Shown: positions 1 through 6,720 of the stretch, in pieces
How the letters are laid out: every line of letters begins with the position of its first letter
Numbering within the stretch: position 1 is the first letter of the stretch
Source of the DNA: Planctomycetaceae bacterium
GTDB taxonomy: Bacteria; Planctomycetota; Planctomycetia; Pirellulales; Thermoguttaceae
Length of the DNA stretch: 6,839 nucleotides
Assembly: GCA_031256755.1 (NCBI GenBank)
Contig: JAIRPZ010000090.1
Span: 1-6,839 of the forward strand
Direction of reading: 5' to 3'
Translations under genes and position numbers: made by a program
Notes under the pieces: model-generated
Database searches by the model: none
Seen by the model: only the letters and a program-made list of their open reading frames with translations
What the model was told of the DNA's origin: nothing

Positions 1-253
1 GTCCAAACCTCGCCCAACGCCGCATTCCGAAAAATGTGTTTGTCTGCGACGGACTCCTTGTCCTTCTCCCAATGCAGGCCATTCTCCGTCTCCCAATGGC
101 GAAGAATAGATTCCTGAAATCGTTTTGCAGAAACGGCATCAGACGACAAAGAACTCACATAATAACGAGTTGACAAGACAGGAACACCCTTGCGGCAACG
201 CGCACTTCGTCGTTTAACAGACCGTTCAAAAATTGAGCGAAGGCGTTTTGCAT
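1..253 (-). pseudogene. Broken ISAs1-family transposase (C-terminal part, 3' end outside the window)
   Basis: The minus strand from about 167 down to 1 reads as the end of an ISAs1/H-repeat type DDE transposase: TRYYVSSL, then RHWETENGLHWEKDK, then DKHIFRNAALGEVW. The RYY(V/I)SSL block and the HWxxENxLHW block carrying the last catalytic-region glutamate are family signatures. This frame has no ATG and is closed upstream by a stop near 280. A second minus-strand frame opens after a stop at 296-298, has an ATG at 253-251, reads MQNAFAQFLNGLLND and ends at a TGA at 157-155. That start resembles ISAs1 transposase N-termini, but this is weaker than the C-terminal match. An intact enzyme has roughly 350-400 residues. 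Here fewer than 30 N-terminal residues are followed in another frame by the last part, so most of the middle (DDE core) is missing. I read it as an internally deleted, frame-disrupted remnant that cannot make transposase. The insertion-sequence ends were not identified. Confidence 0.72.
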
Positions 254-419
254 GTCTTTGAGGGAGATTCTTTTATTGCAGAAGTCGGGCGGCGGCTAAT
301 GTTTCGGAAGAGGACATTGCGGACTCCGTTGTATTTTGGGAACGGGAAATAAGTCTCTGTGCTTAATACGAAAGAAAATCAAAAATGTCGCGTAAAAATT
401 CGCAAGTCGGAAAACTCCG

Positions 420-446
420 CAAGGGACTGCCATGTCCTGTCCCTTG
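420..446. repeat. Perfect 8-bp hairpin, 11-base loop
   Basis: CAAGGGAC (420-427) is the exact reverse complement of GTCCCTTG (439-446), with an 11-base loop. A GGAC in the left arm can also pair with GTCC inside the loop, so two folds compete. No T-tract follows on the plus strand, so it is not a standard intrinsic terminator in that direction. It may be an operator, a leader structure of the TPR transcript, or an end or scar of the neighbouring insertion sequence. The sequence cannot decide between these. Confidence 0.5.
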
Positions 447-503
447 TTCCAGACGGGAAAAAATGTAAACTAAAACAAATGTATTTTATAAACAAAACAT
501 TGT

Positions 504-516
504 TTTGCACTGCAAA
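504..516. promoter_or_regulatory. 13-base palindrome upstream of the TPR start, possible operator
   Basis: TTTGCA-C-TGCAAA is a perfect 6+1+6 palindrome ending 22 bases before the ATG at 539. Position and symmetry fit a site for a dimeric DNA-binding protein, but no regulator is encoded nearby and a 13-base palindrome can occur by chance. The regulatory role is a guess. Confidence 0.25.
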
Positions 517-538
517 GACAGCACCAGCCAGCGGAAAG

Positions 539-3500
539 ATGAAAACATTACAGCAACTCTGCCGATTCCTTGCCGAATTTTCTGCCGTTTTCGCCGCCGC
601 TTTGCTTCCGGTTCTGTTTTTATCGCCGCTCCTGCCGGCACAAGACAATGCCGTACCCGCCGAAAAAGAGAAACAAACAGCCGAACGCTTTTGGAACGTG
701 CTGCTGAACTCGCCCCGATACGGAACAGCATTCGATAAAGTTTATAACTATTATGCCGCTTCAGGAACTCTGAATAAACTCACCGAAAAAGCCGGACAAC
801 TCGCACGTTCCGAACCGGACAACGGCAAAGCGTTTTTTGTCCTCGGATTGATCGCCGCCAAACAAAACCGGATCAACGAAGCAGAATCCGCACTGAAAAA
901 AGCAGGCGAATTGCTGCCGGAAGACCCGCTGCCGGGTTATTATCTGGCGGAAATTTTCACCGAACAGGGAAGAATTCGGGATGCCGCCGGACAATTAGAG
1001 CAATCGCTGGTACGCCATCCGGTCAAATCCGACCGCATGGCAATGACCGAACAACTCGGCGGTCTTTATGAACGGCTCGGCTGTACAGAAAAAGCAGACA
1101 ACGTTTGGCAGCAACTTGAAAAAGATTTTCCCGGCAATACCGATGTCCTGAAACGTATCGCCCGGAATCTTGAACGGGCAGGCAAACATGAAGCGGCTCT
1201 GCAACAGTATCTCAAACTCGCCGAATTGACAAAAGGGAAAGACACCGCACGTTTCCCCTTCGTGCTGGCAGCGGCGGACATTAAAATCAAACTCGGCAGC
1301 CGTGTTTCGGCATTGCACGATTTGGAATCACTGCTGGATTCGCTGGACGAAAAAACTTATACCGCCGAAACCGTCCGCAGCCGGATAGAACAGTTATTTG
1401 CCCGGCAAGGAGATTTCGCCGGTCTTGCAGAGTTTTACCAAAAACGGCTGAAACTGCACCCGGACGAAACAGAAACCCTGCGTCATCTCGCTTTGACATT
1501 GAACCGCTTATCGCAGAATGATGAGGCAAAAAAACTGCTGCGGAACGGTACGGAAAAAATGCCGCAGAATGTTCCGCTCCGGCTTGCTTTGATCGAATTG
1601 TACCGCAGCGAAAAGGATTTTCCCGCCGCGAACCGTCTTTACGAAGAGGTCTGCCGCCTTGAACCGGACAATCCCGACTTGCTGACTCAATGGGGGCGTG
1701 CTGTTCTCGCTGATACGTCCGTTGAAGAATCGGTGCGGAAAGAGAAAACCGCCGCAATATGGAACCGGATTGCGGCAAAAAATCCACGCGATACGGCGTT
1801 GATGCTTTTCACCGCAGACCTGTTTGCGGCAAACGGATTTCCCGAACACGCCGAAACGCTCTTTCTGCGAGCCGCAGCCTTCAAACCGGACAGCCATGTT
1901 TATGAGCGGCTCGGTCTTTTTTATCACAAGGAAAACCAGCCGGAGAAGGCCGCGGAAACGTTCTGGAAAATTGCCGAAGGAACAAAACGGAACAGGGAAA
2001 CGCTTCTTCATACGGCGGATTTGCTCGATGCCGTCAATCAACCGAAAGAAGCGTTAAAAGCCGTTTCGGAAGCCGTCCGCCTCGAACCGGAACGGTTTGA
2101 TTTGCGTCTGCGTGCGGCGGATATGTTCCTGCGGACAAAGGATTTTACCGCTGCGGAAGAACAACTTCGTGCAGCAGAACCGTTGACGGAAACGGACGAG
2201 GAAGAAGAGGTTTTCGTCCGTTTGGAAATCCGGCTGCGGAAAGCCGCAGGACAACTGGAAAAATACATTGCGGAATTAGAACAGCGTCCCCCCCATGCAG
2301 CGGACACTGCCGAAGCGGAACGCGGCAGAAAACGTGAAACAAAGCGCGAGGCGAAACGGGCTCTTTTTCTTGCGGCGGCGGACAAACCGGACGAAGCAGC
2401 AAAAGCAGCAGAACGCGGTTTGCTGCACGGCAATAAATCGCCTCTTCTGTTCCGTGCAGCGGCGGACATTGCAGAAAAAACAGCGGACAGCCGCCGGGCA
2501 GAGTCCCTGTTGAAACAACTGATTGAAACCGATCCCGCCCGCAAAACGGAATATCTCCGCAAACTGGCGATGCGGTACCGCGATGCCGGCGACCTTCGCC
2601 AAGCAGAAGAATCCCTGCGGCGTGCAGTGGCGGCAGGAGCAGAAACTGCGGATCATCTCCGCTTGCTTGCGGAAATTCAATTTGCGCTGGGACACGATGA
2701 ACAGGGCATTGAAACGCTGCGCCGTGCTGTCCGTTCCGCTCCGCAGAATGCCGATCTGACGTTCTTGTTTGCCGATGCCCTTTTTCGGACAGGACACGCC
2801 GACGAAGCCCTTGAAACGCTTTGGACTCATTTCGAAAAGCAGACCGGCAGGGAACGCAAACTTGCCGCCGTTGACAAACTGGCGTTCTTTTATCAGCAAA
2901 TGCTCCGTTTTGAGCAACTGATTGAACGTCTGCAAAAAACCGGAAACAAAGACGGTTTCTGGTCTATTGCCGGTGCTTACAGTGCTGTTTCCGCTTTTGC
3001 CGAAGCACGGGAAACGCTGGAATCTGCGCTGCGGGACAATGCGGACGATGCCGAAGTGCTTCTCCGTTTATCGCAAATTGCCGAAAAACAGGGGGATAAA
3101 GAAGGGGCGATCCGTTATCAGGAACTGCTTTGCGTACAGCGGGATGACGGGATCAACCAATCCCGTCTGGCGGATTTATATCTCGCCGCCGGACAAACGG
3201 AAAAAGGAAATGCCCTGCGGAACCGGATAGAAACCGCATGGAAACCGCAAAACTCCGGCGCGGCAAACACCGGAAACTCCGGCAGCGGTTTACAAATCGT
3301 TACGGAAATCCTGCGGAAAACGGAAGCATTGGACGGAGGAACACTTTCGGGGGAAGAAAAATTACAGCGTTTTGCCGAAATCCTTCAGCAGGCGGAAAAA
3401 GCCGCCGCACACGCAACATTCTCTCCTTCGGACGAATTCGATGCGGCATTTCTGCGGTTCTTTCAGATATTGCAGAAGGATTATTTGCAGCAGATACCGC

Positions 3501-5293
3501 CGGAATTCGGCGAAAAAATCAAAACCGCTGCGTCCCGCTGGAATCAGATATTGAATAAAGTGCAGCACGGCCCCAAAGTGATTCGGACGGTGCTGACAAT
3601 CCGTAACGAAAAGACACTCCGCCTGTTGGAAACGGAAACCGCCGGGGAAACCGAAAAAGAAGAGAACCGGAAGTTAAACCGGCAGGTTTTGACGGTCAGC
3701 GATGCCTTTGAAAAAAATGTTTATAAAATGCTGGAACTGATGCGGAAATCGGAACGCCCGCAGCAGCAGAACGCCGGCAAATTCTGGTATTCGTCCGTCA
3801 ATTTAAGCCGGACACTTCTTCATGCGGAAACCGATGAAAACGGCAGCGTTATCGTTAATTTGAATCTTGTTGATTATCTCCTCACCCGTGCCGATTGGTC
3901 GCGTCCGATGATGATGGTTCGCGGAACAAGTCAACCGGTTTTTGAATCCGTTTGCGGCACTTTGTCCGCGATGGACGAATTGTTTGCCGCCGAAAAACCG
4001 GCAAAAGAAATCAAACCGGAAGAAATTCGGACGAACCGGACGGAATTACTGCAAGCATTGCTGGACAGCGGTTCTGCCGATTCTCTGCCGAACTGGAAAG
4101 GGCATGCGAACTGGAAAGGGCATGCCGGTTTGGTCCGGGAAGTTTTTGCCGTTCTGAAACAAAAACAGCCGGAAACCGCCCGTGCCATGTCTTTGGAATC
4201 TCTGAAACAAGAGGCGGCTCGGCAGCCGGCGGATTCGGACGATCCGGCGGTGTGGTCAGCGCGTATTCTGCTTGCGCTGGCGGAAGACGATTACGCTCAA
4301 ACGCTGAATTATCTTGAACGTATGCCCTGTCAGACCGCCGCCGAAATCAAATCGCGGGAACTCCTTCTCTTATCGCTTGCGGCAAAGCGGAAAGAAGAAA
4401 ACTGGCAGCACCGCGCCGCTGCGGCGGCGGAGACGCTGCTCGGATACCAACTCTCCGAAGATGAACTTGCGGTGTTTTGGGAGTTGCTCAAAAAACGGGG
4501 GCAAACGGCTGATGCCGATAATATCCGCCGCCGTTTGACGGCGGTTGCGAAGAAAACGGCGGTTCTTAATGCGCTGCTGGACGATTGGAAACAATCCGCC
4601 GAAACCGATGAAGCGGCAAAGGAACAGGCGGTTTTTCTGGCATTGAAAATGCTGCGGTCTCCGGCTTCGCTTGCGGAATCCGTGCAGAAAAACTGTATCG
4701 GCGTGCTGACCCGCAGCGGAAAACTCAACGAAATTACCGGACAGTTTGAGTCGCGGGTGAAAAGCGTTCCCGGTTCGCTGGAAGGAGTCCGGCAACTTGC
4801 CGAAATCTATCTTTTGACGGAAAGAAAGGCGGATGCCGTTCAATTACTGGAACAAACGGCAGGCAACTTCAAAACTCTGCCGGACAGTCCGGCTGCTCTT
4901 CAATATGCGGAAATACTGCGCAAAGCCGGCATGAAAGAACCGGCGGATCGCTGGATGCAAAAATATCTGCTGGCTCATCCCGACTTGCTGATCAAAAATT
5001 TTTCCGTTCACCGCAAAGAGTCGGGAACGGAACTGGTCTTGAATACGCTGGAACAATTGGATTGCCGTGCGGCGGCGGGAAACGGGTACGCCCTGTTTTC
5101 GCTGCTGCAATCTTTCCAAAACGATCCGGTTTACGGAAAACAAGCGGCAAAAATCCGCGATGCTTTTTGGAAAGGGGATTCGCTGAACAATACGGAACGG
5201 ATCATTTGGCAGCAAGCCGCTCTTCGCGCGATGCTCCGCACGGTACGTCAGGACAGAAAAATTATTTTTCGCTTTCTTGCAATCCGTTTTTAA
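539..5293 (+). CDS. Giant secreted TPR-repeat protein (planctomycete family)
   Basis: The product has 1584 residues. I chose the ATG at 539 because a signal peptide follows at once: Lys2 and Arg9, a hydrophobic core at about 13-32, and a likely cleavage after LLPA at residue 34. It should therefore act in the periplasm or outside the cell. Residues 51-72 hold the Phe-Trp-x-Val-Leu / Ser-Pro-Arg-x-Gly-Thr-Ala / Lys-Val-Tyr-x-Tyr block that I associate with large planctomycete TPR proteins. From about 86 to 900 there are many degenerate TPR helix pairs (for example FFVLGLIAAKQNRINEAESA, with further LxPxxxxxR and AEAxxxLxxA patterns). TPRs are protein-protein interaction scaffolds; no catalytic motif is visible and the partner is unknown. 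A Gly/Asn/Ser linker at about 903-917 leads into a helical middle part (to about 1180) that I do not recognise. TPR-like helices return at about 1410-1480. Oddities are an 18-bp tandem duplication giving NWKGHA twice (1185-1196), a basic stretch at 594-607, and a 7-C run at 2288-2294. There is no usable Shine-Dalgarno; GGAAAG abuts the ATG. It appears monocistronic. I am confident in the gene and its class; its function is unknown. Confidence 0.93.
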   Translation: MKTLQQLCRFLAEFSAVFAAALLPVLFLSPLLPAQDNAVPAEKEKQTAERFWNVLLNSPRYGTAFDKVYNYYAASGTLNKLTEKAGQLARSEPDNGKAFFVLGLIAAKQNRINEAESALKKAGELLPEDPLPGYYLAEIFTEQGRIRDAAGQLEQSLVRHPVKSDRMAMTEQLGGLYERLGCTEKADNVWQQLEKDFPGNTDVLKRIARNLERAGKHEAALQQYLKLAELTKGKDTARFPFVLAAADIKIKLGSRVSALHDLESLLDSLDEKTYTAETVRSRIEQLFARQGDFAGLAEFYQKRLKLHPDETETLRHLALTLNRLSQNDEAKKLLRNGTEKMPQNVPLRLALIELYRSEKDFPAANRLYEEVCRLEPDNPDLLTQWGRAVLADTSVEESVRKEKTAAIWNRIAAKNPRDTALMLFTADLFAANGFPEHAETLFLRAAAFKPDSHVYERLGLFYHKENQPEKAAETFWKIAEGTKRNRETLLHTADLLDAVNQPKEALKAVSEAVRLEPERFDLRLRAADMFLRTKDFTAAEEQLRAAEPLTETDEEEEVFVRLEIRLRKAAGQLEKYIAELEQRPPHAADTAEAERGRKRETKREAKRALFLAAADKPDEAAKAAERGLLHGNKSPLLFRAAADIAEKTADSRRAESLLKQLIETDPARKTEYLRKLAMRYRDAGDLRQAEESLRRAVAAGAETADHLRLLAEIQFALGHDEQGIETLRRAVRSAPQNADLTFLFADALFRTGHADEALETLWTHFEKQTGRERKLAAVDKLAFFYQQMLRFEQLIERLQKTGNKDGFWSIAGAYSAVSAFAEARETLESALRDNADDAEVLLRLSQIAEKQGDKEGAIRYQELLCVQRDDGINQSRLADLYLAAGQTEKGNALRNRIETAWKPQNSGAANTGNSGSGLQIVTEILRKTEALDGGTLSGEEKLQRFAEILQQAEKAAAHATFSPSDEFDAAFLRFFQILQKDYLQQIPPEFGEKIKTAASRWNQILNKVQHGPKVIRTVLTIRNEKTLRLLETETAGETEKEENRKLNRQVLTVSDAFEKNVYKMLELMRKSERPQQQNAGKFWYSSVNLSRTLLHAETDENGSVIVNLNLVDYLLTRADWSRPMMMVRGTSQPVFESVCGTLSAMDELFAAEKPAKEIKPEEIRTNRTELLQALLDSGSADSLPNWKGHANWKGHAGLVREVFAVLKQKQPETARAMSLESLKQEAARQPADSDDPAVWSARILLALAEDDYAQTLNYLERMPCQTAAEIKSRELLLLSLAAKRKEENWQHRAAAAAETLLGYQLSEDELAVFWELLKKRGQTADADNIRRRLTAVAKKTAVLNALLDDWKQSAETDEAAKEQAVFLALKMLRSPASLAESVQKNCIGVLTRSGKLNEITGQFESRVKSVPGSLEGVRQLAEIYLLTERKADAVQLLEQTAGNFKTLPDSPAALQYAEILRKAGMKEPADRWMQKYLLAHPDLLIKNFSVHRKESGTELVLNTLEQLDCRAAAGNGYALFSLLQSFQNDPVYGKQAAKIRDAFWKGDSLNNTERIIWQQAALRAMLRTVRQDRKIIFRFLAIRF
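4090..4125 (+). repeat. Perfect 2 x 18-bp tandem duplication inside the TPR gene
   Basis: The 18-base unit GAACTGGAAAGGGCATGC occurs at 4090-4107 and again without a gap at 4108-4125. It keeps the frame and doubles the peptide NWKGHA (residues 1185-1190 and 1191-1196). The zero divergence between copies points to a recent slippage duplication. Confidence 0.9.
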
Positions 5294-5354
5294 TTTTGCT
5301 AAAATCGTCCCTTTATAATTTTCCCGTTTCATTCACCCTTTGGAGACCTTACCG

Positions 5355-5372
5355 AATTTTTAATTAAAAATT
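5355..5372. repeat. Perfect 18-base AT-only palindrome
   Basis: AATTTTTAATTAAAAATT equals its own reverse complement. It starts 61 bases after the TPR stop codon. An all-AT stem is too weak to be a typical intrinsic terminator. It may be a protein site, a cruciform-prone spot or simple AT-rich sequence. Confidence 0.6.
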
Positions 5373-5385
5373 AGACGAAAAGTCA

Positions 5386-5429
5386 TTAGTCCGCATCCAA
5401 AATCCTTGCAAGATTGTTTTTAGGACTAA
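5386..5429. repeat. Inverted repeat TTAGTCC/GGACTAA with inner palindrome
   Basis: TTAGTCC (5386-5392) is the exact reverse complement of GGACTAA (5423-5429). Between the arms lies CTTGCAAG (5405-5412), itself a palindrome. As RNA or single-stranded DNA this gives a two-tier stem of 44 bases. The role is unknown; it may be a leader structure, an operator region or an element boundary. Confidence 0.45.
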
Positions 5430-5445
5430 CGGTGTTCCCGATGAA

Positions 5446-5475
5446 CGCTCATCAAACTGTAATGTTTGTTGAGCG
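5446..5475. repeat. 12-bp imperfect hairpin, 6-base loop
   Basis: CGCTCATCAAAC (5446-5457) pairs with GTTTGTTGAGCG (5464-5475) at 11 of 12 positions, with one T-T mismatch and the loop TGTAAT. It is the strongest stem in the gap. GGGAAACGGG follows rather than a T-tract, so it is not a plain terminator on the plus strand. It lies about 210 bases before the methyltransferase start and could sit in its 5' leader. Confidence 0.6.
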
Positions 5476-5516
5476 GGGAAACGGGATTATGCCTTGCTTG
5501 TCTTTCAACAACTCGA

Positions 5517-5786
5517 ATGAACTTACGTCCGCGTCAGCGGGCGTTGGCTCACTTTGTGTTGTTGATGGTTCTTGCAAGGATACCGGGATGCGGGCAATGG
5601 GAGACCAATGCCCTTTCTTTGTTTATGAAAGTGTTTTTTGTTTCCGCCGCTTTTCTCTCCGGTTGGTTCCGAAACAAAACACAATGGCAAAGAAATCCGG
5701 TAATACCAACTCCGTTTTACGTTCCGCAAAAGTCGCAAAAAATGATGAATTTTATACGCAACTGCTCGACATTGAAAACGAGTTGA
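5517..5786 (+). CDS. Possible small membrane protein (89 aa), unconfirmed
   Basis: An ATG at 5517 opens an 89-codon frame. It has a basic start (MNLRPRQR) and two hydrophobic segments, about residues 9-22 (ALAHFVLLMVLARI) and about 33-53 (ALSLFMKVFFVSAAFLSGWF), which would fit a small inner-membrane protein. The last third overlaps the start of the methyltransferase in another frame by 103 bases, and the peptide there loses any membrane-protein character. I do not recognise the family with confidence and see no Shine-Dalgarno. It may be a real small gene, a remnant of one whose end was replaced when the methyltransferase arrived, or chance. The alternative frame across the same bases (5414-5683) is also open, which lowers confidence. 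Confidence 0.25.
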   Translation: MNLRPRQRALAHFVLLMVLARIPGCGQWETNALSLFMKVFFVSAAFLSGWFRNKTQWQRNPVIPTPFYVPQKSQKMMNFIRNCSTLKTS

Positions 5787-6667
5787 AACATTATTGGAAA
5801 CACTTCACCGGCAAGACCGTGCTTTGTAACTGCGACGACCCGCGGGAAAGTATGTTTGTCAAATACTTCTTCGACCACTTTTCGGCACTCGGCTTGCAGC
5901 GTCTCATTGCAACATGTTATAAAAATCCGTCAACCGATTTGTTCAGCACGCATACAGCAGAACAGTCGCTTTGGCTTGATTATACCGGTGAAGGCAGAAC
6001 GAATGACGAAAATCCAGACCGCCGCAAAATGAAAGCGAAAAAGTTCAAAGACGATGGCGACTTCCGCAGTGATGAATGTATCGCTTTGTTAAAGCAAGCG
6101 GATATTGTCTGCACCAATCCGCCGTTCAGTTTGTTTCGGGAATATGTTGCACAACTGATTGAATACAATAAATCGTTTCTGATTATCGGCAATTACAATG
6201 CTATATCATATAAAGAAATTTTCCCATTGATTAAGGGAAATAAAATGTGGCTTGGGTATGGTTTTAGTGGCGGTAATGCGTATTTTTCCATTCCAGAAGA
6301 TTATTCCAACACTCAAATTGTTTTCGTTAACGGGAAACGGTTATGCAAGTTTAGAAGTTGCTGTTGGTTTACCAACCTTGACCACGATAAGCGTCACGAG
6401 AATTTAGAACTGTATAAAACATACAATCCCGCAGAATATCTGAAGTATGATCATTATAATGCAATAGAAGTATCCAAGACGGCGGAAATACCAAAGGATT
6501 ATAATGGTGTAATGGGTGTGCCTCTTACGTTTCTTGATAAATATAATCCTGAACAGTTTGAGATATTAGGCGACAGCCGATATATTACAGGCGCATGTTT
6601 TGATGTTAATGTCGTGAACGGTAAGACGTTGTATCGCCGTTTATTAATTCGGCGAAAACAAGAATAG
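5684..6667 (+). CDS. EcoRI-type adenine-specific DNA methyltransferase
   Basis: The product has 327 residues, against 326 for M.EcoRI, which methylates the inner adenine of GAATTC using S-adenosylmethionine. Blocks shared with M.EcoRI from memory, in order: KxDEFYTQ-x2-DIENEL (about 20-34); LCNCDDPR (47-54); KYF and LIATCY (60-79); GDGDFRS-type DDGDFRSDE (123-131); the catalytic motif IV in VCTNPPFSLFREY with NPPF at 145-148; FLIIGNYNAISYKEIF (165-180); WFTNLD (228-233); DYNGVMGVPLTFL (272-284); and NPEQFEI (288-294). The family is conserved along its full length, so the enzyme should be active, and the target may be GAATTC or a relative, which is an inference. I chose the ATG at 5684 because MAKKSGNTN aligns with the M.EcoRI start; the open frame back to a TTG at 5414 adds 90 residues without family support. 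No Shine-Dalgarno precedes it. Composition falls from about 47% GC (5821-5880) to about 28% (6181-6240) and 33% (6421-6480) in hand-counted samples, which suggests transfer. A DUF262 gene follows after 53 bases. Confidence 0.95.
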   Translation: MAKKSGNTNSVLRSAKVAKNDEFYTQLLDIENELKHYWKHFTGKTVLCNCDDPRESMFVKYFFDHFSALGLQRLIATCYKNPSTDLFSTHTAEQSLWLDYTGEGRTNDENPDRRKMKAKKFKDDGDFRSDECIALLKQADIVCTNPPFSLFREYVAQLIEYNKSFLIIGNYNAISYKEIFPLIKGNKMWLGYGFSGGNAYFSIPEDYSNTQIVFVNGKRLCKFRSCCWFTNLDHDKRHENLELYKTYNPAEYLKYDHYNAIEVSKTAEIPKDYNGVMGVPLTFLDKYNPEQFEILGDSRYITGACFDVNVVNGKTLYRRLLIRRKQE

Positions 6668-6720
6668 CCCCCGCGATAGCAAGGACAGACATTATTAACC
6701 TTTTTATCTTTTTATTATCG

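Larger units (their letters stand above)
254..538. other. Intergenic region between transposase remnant and TPR gene
   Basis: No gene is supported here. The plus-strand frame of the TPR gene is open back to a GTG at 359, but the 60 extra codons are rich in Lys, Cys and Asn, look unlike the rest of the protein and would bury the signal peptide. The region holds a perfect 8-bp inverted repeat (420-446), an AT-rich stretch around 465-500 and a 13-base palindrome (504-516). The TPR promoter is presumably here, but I see no convincing -35/-10 pair. Confidence 0.5.
5294..5683. other. 390-base repeat-rich gap between the TPR gene and the methyltransferase
   Basis: The stretch begins AT-rich (5294-5400) and becomes mixed in composition. 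It holds an 18-base AT palindrome (5355-5372), a 7-bp inverted repeat enclosing a CTTGCAAG palindrome (5386-5429), a 12-bp imperfect hairpin (5446-5475) and a second CTTGCAAG at 5571-5578. Two plus-strand frames are open across its second half: the in-frame extension of the methyltransferase back to a TTG at 5414, and the shifted frame 5517-5786. Neither is clearly a gene. No GC-rich stem followed by a T-tract is present, so I cannot name a terminator for the TPR gene. The methyltransferase promoter is presumably inside, but I cannot point to it. Confidence 0.6.

Noticed and set aside
359..538. N-terminal extension of the TPR protein from a GTG at 359
   Set aside because: The added 60 residues are compositionally unlike the protein, contain the hairpin region, and would place the signal peptide internally; the ATG at 539 gives a normal secretion signal.
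2276..2935. Long minus-strand frames opposite the TPR gene (this one and several similar)
   Set aside because: They arise from the codon bias of the sense strand, are rich in Arg, Ser, Cys and Phe, and show no domain; the sense frame has clear repeat structure.
5355..5372. Intrinsic terminator of the TPR gene
   Set aside because: The stem is entirely A/T and lacks the GC-rich stem plus T-tract of an intrinsic terminator.
5386..5430. Integron attC-like site
   Set aside because: The outer arms TTAGTCC/GGACTAAC have the opposite orientation to the RYYYAAC...GTTRRRY arrangement of attC sites, and no integrase or cassette array is present.
5414..5683. 90-residue N-terminal extension of the methyltransferase from a TTG at 5414
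   Set aside because: Length and alignment with M.EcoRI (326 residues) place the start at 5684; the extension has no recognisable domain and overlaps the inverted-repeat cluster.
6668..6720. Promoter or small gene between the methyltransferase and the DUF262 gene
   Set aside because: The 53-base AT-rich spacer has TATTAT-like bases only a few bases from the ATG and no paired -35; it is too short for a gene and simple read-through is the easier explanation.
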